From Lachnoanaerobaculum sanguinis (GTDB lineage: Bacteria > Bacillota > Clostridia > Lachnospirales > Lachnospiraceae): a DNA stretch of 64,000 nucleotides. A model generated the notes under the pieces. It made no database searches, was not told the origin of the DNA, and saw only the letters and a program-made list of their open reading frames with translations. How positions within the stretch are numbered: the stretch's first letter is position 1; each line of letters opens with the position of its first letter. A program made the translations under genes and the position numbers. Below are positions 15,707 through 23,416 of this stretch, one piece after another. The stretch spans positions 62,001 through 126,000 of the forward strand of contig NZ_BTHK01000006.1 of NCBI RefSeq assembly GCF_033242365.1, in the 5' to 3' direction.

Positions 15707-18700
15707 TTAAATCTTCTCCACTACCTTTACATTGTCGCTGCCAAGTCTTTCGCCAAGTATTCTGACAGCCTCATCTGCGGGCACTCCCCACTCACCGCCA
15801 AGGTCCTTTTTTGCTCTTTCCTTTTTCAGATATATGATAACACTGTCATTTCCGCTCATCATACCTATATCTGTAAGGAGGTTTCCAAGATCCTCTTCAT
15901 AGCTTTCCTTATCGGCATACTGTATCCAAAGTTCTTTTTTCACTCTTCCAAACTCACTTACAGTATCCACTATGAGTTTGCCTTCCTCTTCTCCCGAGGT
16001 ATCAACTCTTCCCTTAACAAATACTTTTCCACCCTCTATGAGCTCATTGCCGTAGTTTTCAAATGCCTTCGGGAATACAACAAGCTCTATTCTTCCATAC
16101 AGATCTTCAAGAGTACATATGGCCATCATATCGCCTTTTTTGGTAAATCTTTTATTTACCTCCACCAGCAATCCGCCAATGGTCAACTTAATTCCCGACT
16201 CCAAAGGAATCTCTCCGTTTTCATCCGGATAAAAGTCAATGCTTCTTGCATCGGAGTGCTTTTCCAAAAGTGAAATATATTCTTCCAAAGGATGTCCGCT
16301 GACATACATTCCCATAACTTCCATCTCATATTTTAGAAGTTCTTCTTTAGGATACTCCTCTATATGAATAAGTTCAGAAACAAAGCTGTCCTTATCCTCT
16401 TCACTTACCACATCAAAAAATGACATCTGACCGGGGATCACCGCCTTACTCTCCTTGGACTTCTTATCTATGAAAAGTTCCGCATTAAGAATCTTTTCAT
16501 GTCGGTTTCCCTCCATACCGTCAAGGGCTCCCGACTTTATAAAGCCTTCAATGCTTCTCTTATTCAAATCCTTTTGAGGAAGTCTGTTTATAAAGTTTTC
16601 AAGCGAAAGAAATTTTCCGTTTAAAGTCCTCTCTCTTACAATCGCATCGGATACCGCTTTTCCGACACCCTTTATGGTGGAAAGACCGAATCTTATACCG
16701 TCCTCATCCACACTGAATGCTCCCTCACCGAGATTTACATCCGGAGGCAATATCTTTATACCCATATCGGAAAGGCCACCCATATATTCAATAAGCTTTG
16801 TCGGATTATCGCTTACGGAAGTGAGTGAAGCCGCCATAAACTCTTTCGGATAATAATATTTCAGATATGCGGTCTGATATGAAACCACAGCATAACATGC
16901 CGCATGTGATTTGTTGAAGGCATAACTTGCAAAGTCAATCATTTCATCAAAGATTCTGTTTGCTATTTCTTCTTTTATACCGTTATTTATACAGCCCTTG
17001 ATACCCTTTTTTTCATTTCCATATACGAAGTTCTTTCGCTCCATCTCCATAATATGTGCCTTTTTCTTACTCATGGCACGGCGAACCTCATCACTTCCAC
17101 CCATGGTATATCCTGCCAGATCTCGCACAATCTGCATTACCTGCTCTTGATATACTATACAGCCATAGGTCGGCTCAAGTATGGAAATAAGTTGTGGCGT
17201 ATCATAGCTTACTTTGTCTTTGTTGTTCTTACCTGCAATATATTTCGGTATAAAATCCATAGGCCCCGGACGATAAAGTGAAATACCGGCAATTATATCC
17301 TCAAGATTTTCAGGTTTTAATCGCTTCATAAAGCTTTGCATTCCGCCGCTCTCCAACTGGAATACCGCATCTGTCCTTCCTGTGGATATGAATTCATATA
17401 CCTTTTTATCATCATAGTCAATATTTTTTAAGTCGATATCTATACTATGATTTTTCTTTATCATTGCCAAAGCATTTTGAAGTACTGTAAGTGTGCGCAG
17501 TCCCAAAAAGTCCATCTTTAAAAGACCGAGCTCCTCCAAGGTCGTCATGGTAAACTGCGTTGTAACCGCATTATCCACTCCAAGTGCAAGCGGTACATAT
17601 TCTTCAACAGCTTTTTTTGAGATTACAACGCCTGCCGCATGAATACTTGCATGTCTTGGCAGCCCCTCAAGTTTCAAGCTGTAATTTATAAGTTCATGAA
17701 CCACTTCATCACTGTCATACAGCTCTTTAAGTTCCTTATTTCTCTCAAGTGCAAGCCCCAAAGTAATATCCTTATCCATTGGTATCATCTTTGCAATACT
17801 GTCACATCTGGCATATGGAATCTCCATAGCTCTTCCGACATCCCTGATAACACCTCTTGCCTGCAATGTACCGAAGGTTATTATCTGACATACTCTTTCA
17901 CTGCCGTATTTGTTTACCACATATTCAATAACTTCGCCACGTCTTTCATCCGCAAAGTCCACGTCTATATCGGGCATGGAAACTCTCTCGGGATTTAAAA
18001 ATCTCTCAAAAATAAGATTATATTTTATCGGATCGATATCTGTGATTCCAAGACAGTATGATACTACACTTCCTGCTGCAGAACCTCTTCCCGGTCCTAC
18101 AGAGATACCCTTGCTTCTTGCATAATTTATATAGTCCCAAACTATCAAAAAATAGTCTATATAACCCATTTTTTCTATTACGCCAAGCTCATAGTACATT
18201 CTGCTCTTTATTTCTTCTCTGTTTGGATAATCGTCCGGGTAATTTCTTTCAAAACCGCTTTGACACAGACTTTCCAAATATTCCTTTGCCGACATTTGAT
18301 TCGGCACAGGATATTCAGGCAATTTGGTCTCACCGAATTTTATTTCCACATCACACATATCCGCTATCTTACCGGTATTTTCAACAGCATCTATTGCATA
18401 TGGAAATAGTGCCTTCATCTCATCTTCGGACTTTAAGAAAAATTGTCCGCCCTCATATCTCATTCTGTCGGGATCGGACACTGTCTTACCGGTCTGTATA
18501 CAAAGCAGTATGTCATGTGCTTTTGCATCTTCAGCATTTATATAGTGTATATCATTGGTTGCCACAAGCGGAATATCAAGCTCTTTTCCGATTTTTACCA
18601 GAACCTGATTTACATACTTTTGCTCGGGAATTCCATGGTTTTGAAGCTCCAAATAAAAAGAATCCTCACCAAACAGATCCTTATATTTTTGTGCGGCCTT

Positions 18701-19165
18701 TCTTGCATCATCCTCTCTACCTCTTGATATAAGCTTTGGAATTTCACCTGCCAAACAAGCTGAAAGCGCTATTATACCCTCATGATATTCCTGTAACAGT
18801 TCAAAGTCTATTCTCGGTTTATAATAAAAACCTTCGGTAAAACCTTTTGAAACTATCTTTGTCAGGTTCTCATAGCCCTTATTATTTTTTGCCAGTAAAA
18901 TAAGGTGATAGTATCTGTCTCCCTGCTTTGCCTGCTTTTCAAATCTTGATGAAGGGCTTACATACACTTCACAACCAAGTATCGGTTTGATACCCTGTGC
19001 CTTTGCCTCTTTATAAAAATCTATGACTCCATACATCACTCCATGATCGGTAATGGCAAGTGATGTCATATTGAGTTCTTTTGCTCTACTTATTATCTCT
19101 TTTATCTTACAGGATCCGTCCAATAATGAATATCCTGTATGTACATGTAGATGTGTAAAAGACAT
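15707..19165 (-). CDS. dnaE: DNA polymerase III alpha subunit DnaE
   Basis: A 1152-residue replicative polymerase of the C family, DnaE type. It opens with the PHP domain (HLHVHTGYSLLDGS), followed by the palm with VGPGRGSAAGS and the catalytic PDIDVDFADERR (about residues 397-408), the fingers and helix-hairpin-helix region, and a C-terminal OB fold (ISIGGLLVEVNKRF-type strands around 970-1050). In Firmicutes it works beside PolC, priming lagging-strand synthesis. I start at the ATG at 19163-19165, which has AGGAG six bases upstream; six codons further upstream are open but lack such a site. Full length and intact. Confidence 0.95.
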   Translation of the reverse strand: MSFTHLHVHTGYSLLDGSCKIKEIISRAKELNMTSLAITDHGVMYGVIDFYKEAKAQGIKPILGCEVYVSPSSRFEKQAKQGDRYYHLILLAKNNKGYENLTKIVSKGFTEGFYYKPRIDFELLQEYHEGIIALSACLAGEIPKLISRGREDDARKAAQKYKDLFGEDSFYLELQNHGIPEQKYVNQVLVKIGKELDIPLVATNDIHYINAEDAKAHDILLCIQTGKTVSDPDRMRYEGGQFFLKSEDEMKALFPYAIDAVENTGKIADMCDVEIKFGETKLPEYPVPNQMSAKEYLESLCQSGFERNYPDDYPNREEIKSRMYYELGVIEKMGYIDYFLIVWDYINYARSKGISVGPGRGSAAGSVVSYCLGITDIDPIKYNLIFERFLNPERVSMPDIDVDFADERRGEVIEYVVNKYGSERVCQIITFGTLQARGVIRDVGRAMEIPYARCDSIAKMIPMDKDITLGLALERNKELKELYDSDEVVHELINYSLKLEGLPRHASIHAAGVVISKKAVEEYVPLALGVDNAVTTQFTMTTLEELGLLKMDFLGLRTLTVLQNALAMIKKNHSIDIDLKNIDYDDKKVYEFISTGRTDAVFQLESGGMQSFMKRLKPENLEDIIAGISLYRPGPMDFIPKYIAGKNNKDKVSYDTPQLISILEPTYGCIVYQEQVMQIVRDLAGYTMGGSDEVRRAMSKKKAHIMEMERKNFVYGNEKKGIKGCINNGIKEEIANRIFDEMIDFASYAFNKSHAACYAVVSYQTAYLKYYYPKEFMAASLTSVSDNPTKLIEYMGGLSDMGIKILPPDVNLGEGAFSVDEDGIRFGLSTIKGVGKAVSDAIVRERTLNGKFLSLENFINRLPQKDLNKRSIEGFIKSGALDGMEGNRHEKILNAELFIDKKSKESKAVIPGQMSFFDVVSEEDKDSFVSELIHIEEYPKEELLKYEMEVMGMYVSGHPLEEYISLLEKHSDARSIDFYPDENGEIPLESGIKLTIGGLLVEVNKRFTKKGDMMAICTLEDLYGRIELVVFPKAFENYGNELIEGGKVFVKGRVDTSGEEEGKLIVDTVSEFGRVKKELWIQYADKESYEEDLGNLLTDIGMMSGNDSVIIYLKKERAKKDLGGEWGVPADEAVRILGERLGSDNVKVVEKI

Positions 19166-19197
19166 ATTTCTCCTCTTTTTCATTCAATACTTATTAT

Positions 19198-19206
19198 ATT
19201 ATATCA
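19198..19206 (-). promoter_or_regulatory. Extended -10 promoter of dnaE
   Basis: Minus-strand TGATATAAT fits an extended -10 (TG, one base, TATAAT), 33 bases before the dnaE ATG. No good -35 is seen. Confidence 0.45.
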
Positions 19207-19282
19207 TATTTTGGGAAATTGGAGAGTATATGTAAAAATCAATATTGATTATATTATGTAAATATATTTTATATAACTTTTC

Positions 19283-19310
19283 TTGTATTTTTCTTTACAA
19301 ATGCTATAAT
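19283..19310 (+). promoter_or_regulatory. Promoter of the RelB-like antitoxin gene
   Basis: TTGTAT (19283-19288) and a perfect TATAAT (19305-19310) are 16 bases apart, 31 bases ahead of the ATG. It is followed by GGAGAAG as ribosome site. Confidence 0.6.
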
Positions 19311-19341
19311 AAATTCATCAATATAAGAAAGGAGAAGTTTT

Positions 19342-19605
19342 ATGGCACAGACCGTTAATGTAAACTTTCGTCTGGATGAGGCGGATAAAAAGAGAATGGA
19401 AAATGTTTGTAATGAGCTTGGACTTTCTATGAGTGCGGCCTTTACTATATTTGCCAAGAAAGTTGGCAGAGAGCATCGTATACCTTTTGAAGTCTCTATG
19501 GATCCGTTTTATTCGGAGAATAATCAAAGGTATTTGAAAGAAAAGCTTGACAAATACAAAGCCGGTCAGCTTAAACTTGCCGAACATGAATTAATAGAGG
19601 ATTAA
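19342..19605 (+). CDS. RelB/DinJ family antitoxin (orphan)
   Basis: An 87-residue protein with the N-terminal ribbon-helix-helix of RelB/DinJ antitoxins: TVNVNFRLDEADKKRME then NELGLSMSAAFTIFAKKV. The C-terminal part (about 50-87), which would wrap the toxin, is Lys/Glu-rich and ends HELIED. Such antitoxins repress their own promoter and neutralise a cognate RNase. The expected toxin is only a 30-codon remnant starting four bases after the stop, so this gene now seems to stand alone. A good promoter and ribosome site suggest it is still expressed, perhaps protecting against related toxins. Confidence 0.85.
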   Translation: MAQTVNVNFRLDEADKKRMENVCNELGLSMSAAFTIFAKKVGREHRIPFEVSMDPFYSENNQRYLKEKLDKYKAGQLKLAEHELIED

Positions 19606-19609
19606 AGTT

Positions 19610-19702
19610 ATGGCAAGAACATTACAGTGGGATTTTGATGCATGGGAAGACTACCTTTATTGGCAAAGTCAGGACAATTCTATCCTGTCGTGGACATTAT
19701 AA
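19610..19702 (+). pseudogene. Remnant of a YoeB/Txe-like toxin gene
   Basis: An open frame of 30 codons begins MARTLQWDFDAWEDYLYWQS, which matches the opening of YoeB-family endoribonuclease toxins (a W-x-x-x-AWEDYLYWQ pattern). After about 21 family-like residues the frame diverges and stops at TAA; the rest of the normally about 85-residue toxin, including its catalytic residues, is absent, and a terminator follows within 10 bases. The position directly after a RelB-like antitoxin supports the call. The break looks like a deletion, because no other frame continues the toxin. Confidence 0.7.
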
Positions 19703-19712
19703 TTAAAATAAT

Positions 19713-19752
19713 GGGAGATATCACAAAGTATAAGAATTTTGTAATATCTCCC
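19713..19752. terminator. Bidirectional terminator after the antitoxin locus
   Basis: GGGAGATAT pairs with ATATCTCCC, with an additional ACAAA/TTTGT helix inside. TTTT follows on the plus strand and a T-rich stretch on the minus strand, so it can end both the antitoxin transcript and the convergent minus-strand cassette. Confidence 0.85.
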
Positions 19753-19781
19753 TTTTAAACAATTGATCGCTTATAGATAAT

Positions 19782-20321
19782 CTATTTACAACAGTCATGC
19801 TTTCCGTTAAGATTCCTGTACGCATACAAAAGTACATCATTATCTACGCTGTTAAATTCTATAAAGCATATATCTCCTACATTAATTTTTATTTTATCAT
19901 AAACTTTTGCATTTGATATATCTACACATTCTATAGCTACAGATACAGCATCTAATTCTGAAATAAAACCTGTATACATTTCATCATTCGAATCTATCAT
20001 AACAGTTGATATTCGTTTACTCAAAATTATATATTCGAGGATATTTCCAATAGATATTTCACCGTCCAAGTCATTCATAGATACCGTTTTTGTCTCTTTA
20101 CCCTTCCAGTAATCTATATATAATTTCATTTTGGCTAAATATTCCGTACCCTCAAAACATGAGCTTATTATTTTCTTTTTAAAAGCATAAATTCCTGCTT
20201 CTCTCCCCTGATCATCATACGCTTTAAATATACAGATATCATCATTTTGATGCAGCAGATATCCTACACTAAAGCTTTCATCATCGGTTGAGTATATCTC
20301 ATATAGCTTTCCTATTTCCAT
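19782..20321 (-). CDS. Hypothetical protein in the DUF3791/DUF3990 cassette
   Basis: A 179-residue soluble acidic protein that I do not recognise. By eye it is rich in beta strands (for example VGYLLHQNDDICIFKAYDD and SVAIECVDISNAKVYDKIKI), with a region around 100-150 reminiscent of small regulatory beta-barrels but without a firm match. I choose the ATG at 20319-20321; a TTG at 20354 would overlap the preceding gene by 56 bases. With the ATG the overlap is 23 bases. It is the last gene of the cassette and ends 30 bases before the terminator at 19713-19752. Confidence 0.6.
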   Translation of the reverse strand: MEIGKLYEIYSTDDESFSVGYLLHQNDDICIFKAYDDQGREAGIYAFKKKIISSCFEGTEYLAKMKLYIDYWKGKETKTVSMNDLDGEISIGNILEYIILSKRISTVMIDSNDEMYTGFISELDAVSVAIECVDISNAKVYDKIKINVGDICFIEFNSVDNDVLLYAYRNLNGKHDCCK

Positions 20322-20529
20322 ACTCGCCACTATATTCTCGCTCCAAATCTTCAATCAAATATTCATCACTCATACAATGCATATCGGAAATCCCTTTACT
20401 CATCAGTTCATATGTAAATGAGTGATAAAAAAAATCTAAAGATTCCTCAATTGAAATGTTTTTTTTTCGTGCAAAATTTTCTATAATGCGTGCATATTTC
20501 TTTTGTAATAACACAGGATTTGCATTCAT
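20299..20529 (-). CDS. DUF3791 family protein (second copy)
   Basis: A 76-residue helical protein of the DUF3791 family, recognised from QKKYARIIENFARKKNISIEESLDFFYHS and GISDMHCMSDEYLIEDLE. Family function is unknown to me; members commonly sit beside DUF3990 genes, which suggests a partner or antitoxin-like role. Its ATG overlaps the stop of the DUF3990 gene by four bases, so the two are translationally coupled. Confidence 0.75.
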   Translation of the reverse strand: MNANPVLLQKKYARIIENFARKKNISIEESLDFFYHSFTYELMSKGISDMHCMSDEYLIEDLEREYSGEYGNRKAI

Positions 20530-20999
20530 ATTGTCTCACTTCCCTCATATAATAAACTGTAGTCCAACGCTTTTTGTGTCCTGAAACATATCTGTAGATT
20601 AGGCTTTTCATATTTTAATCGACTTATAGCCTCTTTCTTGTCAATCAGTCCATCAAAAAATAATTCAATAGTGTTAAAAACTTTATCATTAGCAACACCA
20701 CCTATTACCACATCATAATCTGATACATCCTTACCTGCTCTACAATTTAGAATAAAGTCCAACCATTCATCTGAATATGTATCAAAGTTTAATACCTTTA
20801 ATTTATGAAGTACCTTTTCATCAAATCTATAATATGATATTATCCCATTGCCTCCATTTCTTTTAAACTTTCTTGCCCAATTTACGGCCTGTTCATACAA
20901 TGGAGTTGTGTAAAATCCCAATCCGAAATCAACATTTTTTCTTGAATGTAATAAATCCGGTGATTTAATTTCTGTATATGAACCATGATATAGTCTCAT
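20526..20999 (-). CDS. DUF3990 family protein, candidate ADP-ribosyltransferase-fold enzyme
   Basis: A 157-residue protein matching DUF3990. It opens RLYHGSYTEI and has KNVDFGLGFYTTPLYEQAVNWA, a pattern (H-G-S at the start, then G-x-G-F-Y-T-T) resembling the NAD-binding core of ADP-ribosyltransferase-like folds such as RNA 2'-phosphotransferase and ART toxins. That assignment of fold is from memory of the family and unproven here. There is no signal peptide. It is flanked by two DUF3791 genes with four-base ATGA-type overlaps on both sides, a toxin-antitoxin-like layout. Confidence 0.75.
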   Translation of the reverse strand: MRLYHGSYTEIKSPDLLHSRKNVDFGLGFYTTPLYEQAVNWARKFKRNGGNGIISYYRFDEKVLHKLKVLNFDTYSDEWLDFILNCRAGKDVSDYDVVIGGVANDKVFNTIELFFDGLIDKKEAISRLKYEKPNLQICFRTQKALDYSLLYEGSETI

Positions 21000-21232
21000 A
21001 CCGTCAGACCTCTTTTCTTCATCACATCCAAAATATCTTCAATAATATAATCTTTGCCCTGTGTATGTAATACATCATATGACGGTACTATATAACTGTT
21101 TAATATATCGCTGTCCTCTGTCAGTATTTGATATACTTCTCTTCCATCTTTTCCCAGCTTTTTTGCAAGACCTTCTATACAAAATAACACATATTCCAGA
21201 ACAGAAATATCATATATTATTTCTCTCTCCAT
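20996..21232 (-). CDS. DUF3791 family protein (first copy)
   Basis: A 78-residue protein also of the DUF3791 type, but divergent from the copy at 20299: it carries YVLFCIEGLAKKLGKDGREVYQ, then PSYDVLHTQGKDYIIEDIL. The LHTQG...YIIEDI segment corresponds to MHCMSDEYLIEDL of the other copy. It starts 8 bases after the rhomboid gene and overlaps DUF3990 by four bases, so it is probably made together with both. Confidence 0.72.
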   Translation of the reverse strand: MEREIIYDISVLEYVLFCIEGLAKKLGKDGREVYQILTEDSDILNSYIVPSYDVLHTQGKDYIIEDILDVMKKRGLTV

Positions 21233-21239
21233 AAATACC

Positions 21240-21821
21240 CTAGTACCTGTTCATTCTCCCCTTATTCATCACATATCCAAGCAGGGCACCTACTATACCT
21301 CCGAGGATATGAGTAAGATTTGAAATATTGTCCTGTACAAAGAATCCTTGATATATCTGCTCTCCGATATATAAAAGCGCTACAAGAATAAATGTAAAAG
21401 GAATTTTTCCTTCTTTAAATCCTGCAAATGATGAAAGCAGTATAAATGCAAACACTACACCGCTTGCTCCAAGCAATCCTGAAGACGGGAATACAAAGAA
21501 ATGTACCAATCCCGTTACAAGTGCAGTTGCAAGAATTACAAAGAGTATATTCGCCGAACCGTACTTTTCTTCAAGCATCGGTCCGATTACAAGTATCAGC
21601 ATTATATTACCAAGGAAATGATCAAGATTTGCATGGCCAAGTACATGTCCGAAAAATCTGATATATGTAAGAGGATTTATAAAAGACGATCTGTATACAC
21701 TGAAGAAAAGTCTTGTGGAAAGTCCTCCCGTAATAACATCCATTACAAATACTATAAAGCTCAAAATAACAAATCCCAATATAACCGGTGAATTGAATGA
21801 AATTTTTAATTTATTGTCCAT
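21240..21821 (-). CDS. Rhomboid family intramembrane serine protease
   Basis: A 193-residue polytopic membrane protein with about six hydrophobic segments. The catalytic dyad is present: Ser120 in GLLGASGVVFA and His171 in SNLTHILGGIVGALLGY. The oxyanion-side motif HANLDHFLGNI (63-73) is also conserved. Rhomboids cleave substrates within the membrane; the substrate is unknown. AGGAGG precedes the ATG. It lies downstream of the DUF1934 gene with a terminator between and little space for its own promoter, and 7 bases upstream of the DUF3791 gene. Confidence 0.9.
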   Translation of the reverse strand: MDNKLKISFNSPVILGFVILSFIVFVMDVITGGLSTRLFFSVYRSSFINPLTYIRFFGHVLGHANLDHFLGNIMLILVIGPMLEEKYGSANILFVILATALVTGLVHFFVFPSSGLLGASGVVFAFILLSSFAGFKEGKIPFTFILVALLYIGEQIYQGFFVQDNISNLTHILGGIVGALLGYVMNKGRMNRY

Positions 21822-21858
21822 ATTTCCTCCTTGACTTAGGTTTAACTAACCTGTTCTA

Positions 21859-21884
21859 AAAAAGGGTGGATCAACCACCCTTTT
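21859..21884 (-). terminator. Terminator overlapping the 3' end of the DUF1934 gene
   Basis: On the minus strand AAGGGTGG pairs with CCACCCTT around a 5-nt loop and is followed by T6. The TGA stop codon of the DUF1934 gene lies in the loop, so the last codons form the upstream arm. Translating ribosomes could hinder its folding. Confidence 0.8.
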
Positions 21885-22317
21885 TATCTACTCTATCAAC
21901 AGCTTCAACTATGTGAATGCGCATCTTTGAATTTGATGCCCTATCTCCCTCTATGTAGAGTATATATTCAACATAGACATTTATCTCCTCCTCATTCATA
22001 TCTATGAGCAGAAGCTTTGTCTCTGTTTCCATATCCAATCTTCCAAAGGGAGTGTCATATATTGTTTTGTACCTACTGTTATTGGCAAATACCATCTTGG
22101 AATTTACCACACCCTCTTTGATAATTTCAACCCTGTTCTTCTTTACTATTATTGTATTAAGGATAATTTCATCAAAACCTTGGGCTTCTTCCACGTAAGT
22201 TATTTTGTGTATATCACCATCAATATAGTGATTTCCTGAAATATTCACGGCAATAGGATCGTTCTCATCATACCTCAAATGAGAGCCGCTAATCTCAATA
22301 TCTACAAATTCTTTCAT
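21871..22317 (-). CDS. DUF1934 family beta-barrel protein (YwiB-like)
   Basis: A 148-residue protein of the DUF1934 family, related to Bacillus YwiB, with a calycin-like beta-barrel. The conserved core is TPFGRLDMETETKLLLIDM, preceded by the strand KMVFANNSRYKTIYD. Function is unknown. The leader upstream is rich in pairing segments that could expose or hide the ribosome site AAGG, and the stop codon is inside a terminator hairpin. Downstream on the same strand is the rhomboid gene. Confidence 0.82.
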   Translation of the reverse strand: MKEFVDIEISGSHLRYDENDPIAVNISGNHYIDGDIHKITYVEEAQGFDEIILNTIIVKKNRVEIIKEGVVNSKMVFANNSRYKTIYDTPFGRLDMETETKLLLIDMNEEEINVYVEYILYIEGDRASNSKMRIHIVEAVDRVDKKGG

Positions 22318-22400
22318 AATCTTCTACCTTAAAACCATAGTAGAAGCCGCAATGCGGTCTCTACCCAACCCTAAGCTACCACTGGTTGTTATGCAAATAT
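22315..22400 (-). promoter_or_regulatory. Structured leader of the DUF1934 gene with mutually exclusive helices
   Basis: The gap of 288 bases from murI to the DUF1934 gene holds no gene I can support. Its 3' part is structured on the minus strand: CAACC/GGTTG (22384-22388 with 22366-22370), a hairpin GTAGAGACCGC / GCGGCTTCTAC (22340-22364), and a second copy of GTAGAAG (22321-22327) next to the ribosome site. The middle segment CTTCTAC can pair with either GTAGAG upstream or GTAGAAG downstream. No named riboswitch class is recognised. Confidence 0.5.
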
Positions 22401-22606
22401 CAAGTTTAAAATAAAAGAATGATAGTTTACTAGAAAAATGTATCTCCCCACTATTCTATATAAAATAACCTTAAATAAAAAACTGATAACTATGCTCAAC
22501 AAAGAATGCCTGTCTGCTTTATGTACACTCTTGTCTAGCCAATCCAATTTGTATGCATTCTGCAAAGCTTTAAATGTTTTTTAATCGTAACAATATTTTA
22601 TTGTCA

Positions 22607-23410
22607 CTAAAATTCCTCTATATTGACTATACCGGCCTTCTTTACTATGCCGGGCATAATAGAAGATGCAAAATCACTAAATCTTTCCGCCATATCACTG
22701 ACATAAAAGTCATGAAAAACTTCGCCGTCATCCACGGCACAAAGATTCTCACGCTCCAACAAAGATTTCAATTCCTTCGCGGTCTCATATGCAGGATTTA
22801 CAAGGGAAACTTCCTCTCCCATAATCCTTCCAAAAGTCTTATACAGTAAAGGATAATGGGTACATCCCAATACCAGACTGTCAATATGTCTGCTCTTTAA
22901 TTCACTAACATACCTTGAAATAATCTCATCTGTAACTCTGTCATTTATAAGGCCCTCTTCTACCAAAGGAACCAAAAGCGGACAGGCCTTTTGTATTACT
23001 TCAAGTTCATTATTTATCTGATGAATAGTTTTCTCATATATACCGCTTGATATGGTTCCGCTGGTACCCACAACTCCAATCCTTCCCACCTTTGTGGTTT
23101 TGGCGGCAGTTATGGCACCTGCATGAATAACACCCATAATCGGTATATCAATCTCTGTCTTTAATATGTCAAGCGCAAAAGCACTGGCGGTATTGCACGC
23201 AATCACAATAGCTTTTACATTTTTTGTCTGTAAAAATTTTACAATCTGTCCGGAGTATTTAATAATAGTATCTCTTGACTTGGAGCCGTATGGAACTCTT
23301 GCCGTATCTCCAAAATAAACAGTACTTTCATTTGGCATCTGCGACACTATTTCCCTTGCTACCGTAAGCCCTCCGACACCTGAATCAAATATTCCTATAG
23401 GTAAATTCAA
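22607..23410 (-). CDS. murI: Glutamate racemase
   Basis: A 267-residue cofactor-independent racemase that supplies D-glutamate for peptidoglycan. The two catalytic cysteines are visible, Cys72 in VIACNTAS and Cys183 in LVLGCTHYPLL, together with Asp9 of GIFDSGVGGLTV and the YFGDTARVPYG loop. It lies 6 bases downstream of ddl, so D-Glu and D-Ala-D-Ala synthesis are co-expressed. It is the last gene of the ispE-gntR-ddl-murI run; no clear terminator follows. Confidence 0.95.
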   Translation of the reverse strand: MNLPIGIFDSGVGGLTVAREIVSQMPNESTVYFGDTARVPYGSKSRDTIIKYSGQIVKFLQTKNVKAIVIACNTASAFALDILKTEIDIPIMGVIHAGAITAAKTTKVGRIGVVGTSGTISSGIYEKTIHQINNELEVIQKACPLLVPLVEEGLINDRVTDEIISRYVSELKSRHIDSLVLGCTHYPLLYKTFGRIMGEEVSLVNPAYETAKELKSLLERENLCAVDDGEVFHDFYVSDMAERFSDFASSIMPGIVKKAGIVNIEEF

Positions 23411-23416
23411 GAAAAA

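Noticed and set aside
18058..18732. 224-codon plus-strand frame antisense to dnaE
   Set aside because: It lies wholly opposite a conserved DnaE coding region and its product looks like a reverse-strand shadow rich in Leu, His and Ser.
20322..20354. TTG start for the 190-residue version of the last cassette gene
   Set aside because: It would overlap the DUF3791 gene by 56 bases without a clear ribosome site; the ATG at 20319-20321 is simpler, although not proven.
22315..22606. Known riboswitch, 6S RNA or tmRNA in the murI-DUF1934 gap
   Set aside because: I compared the conserved parts I remember of common classes and found no match, so it is left as an unclassified structured leader.
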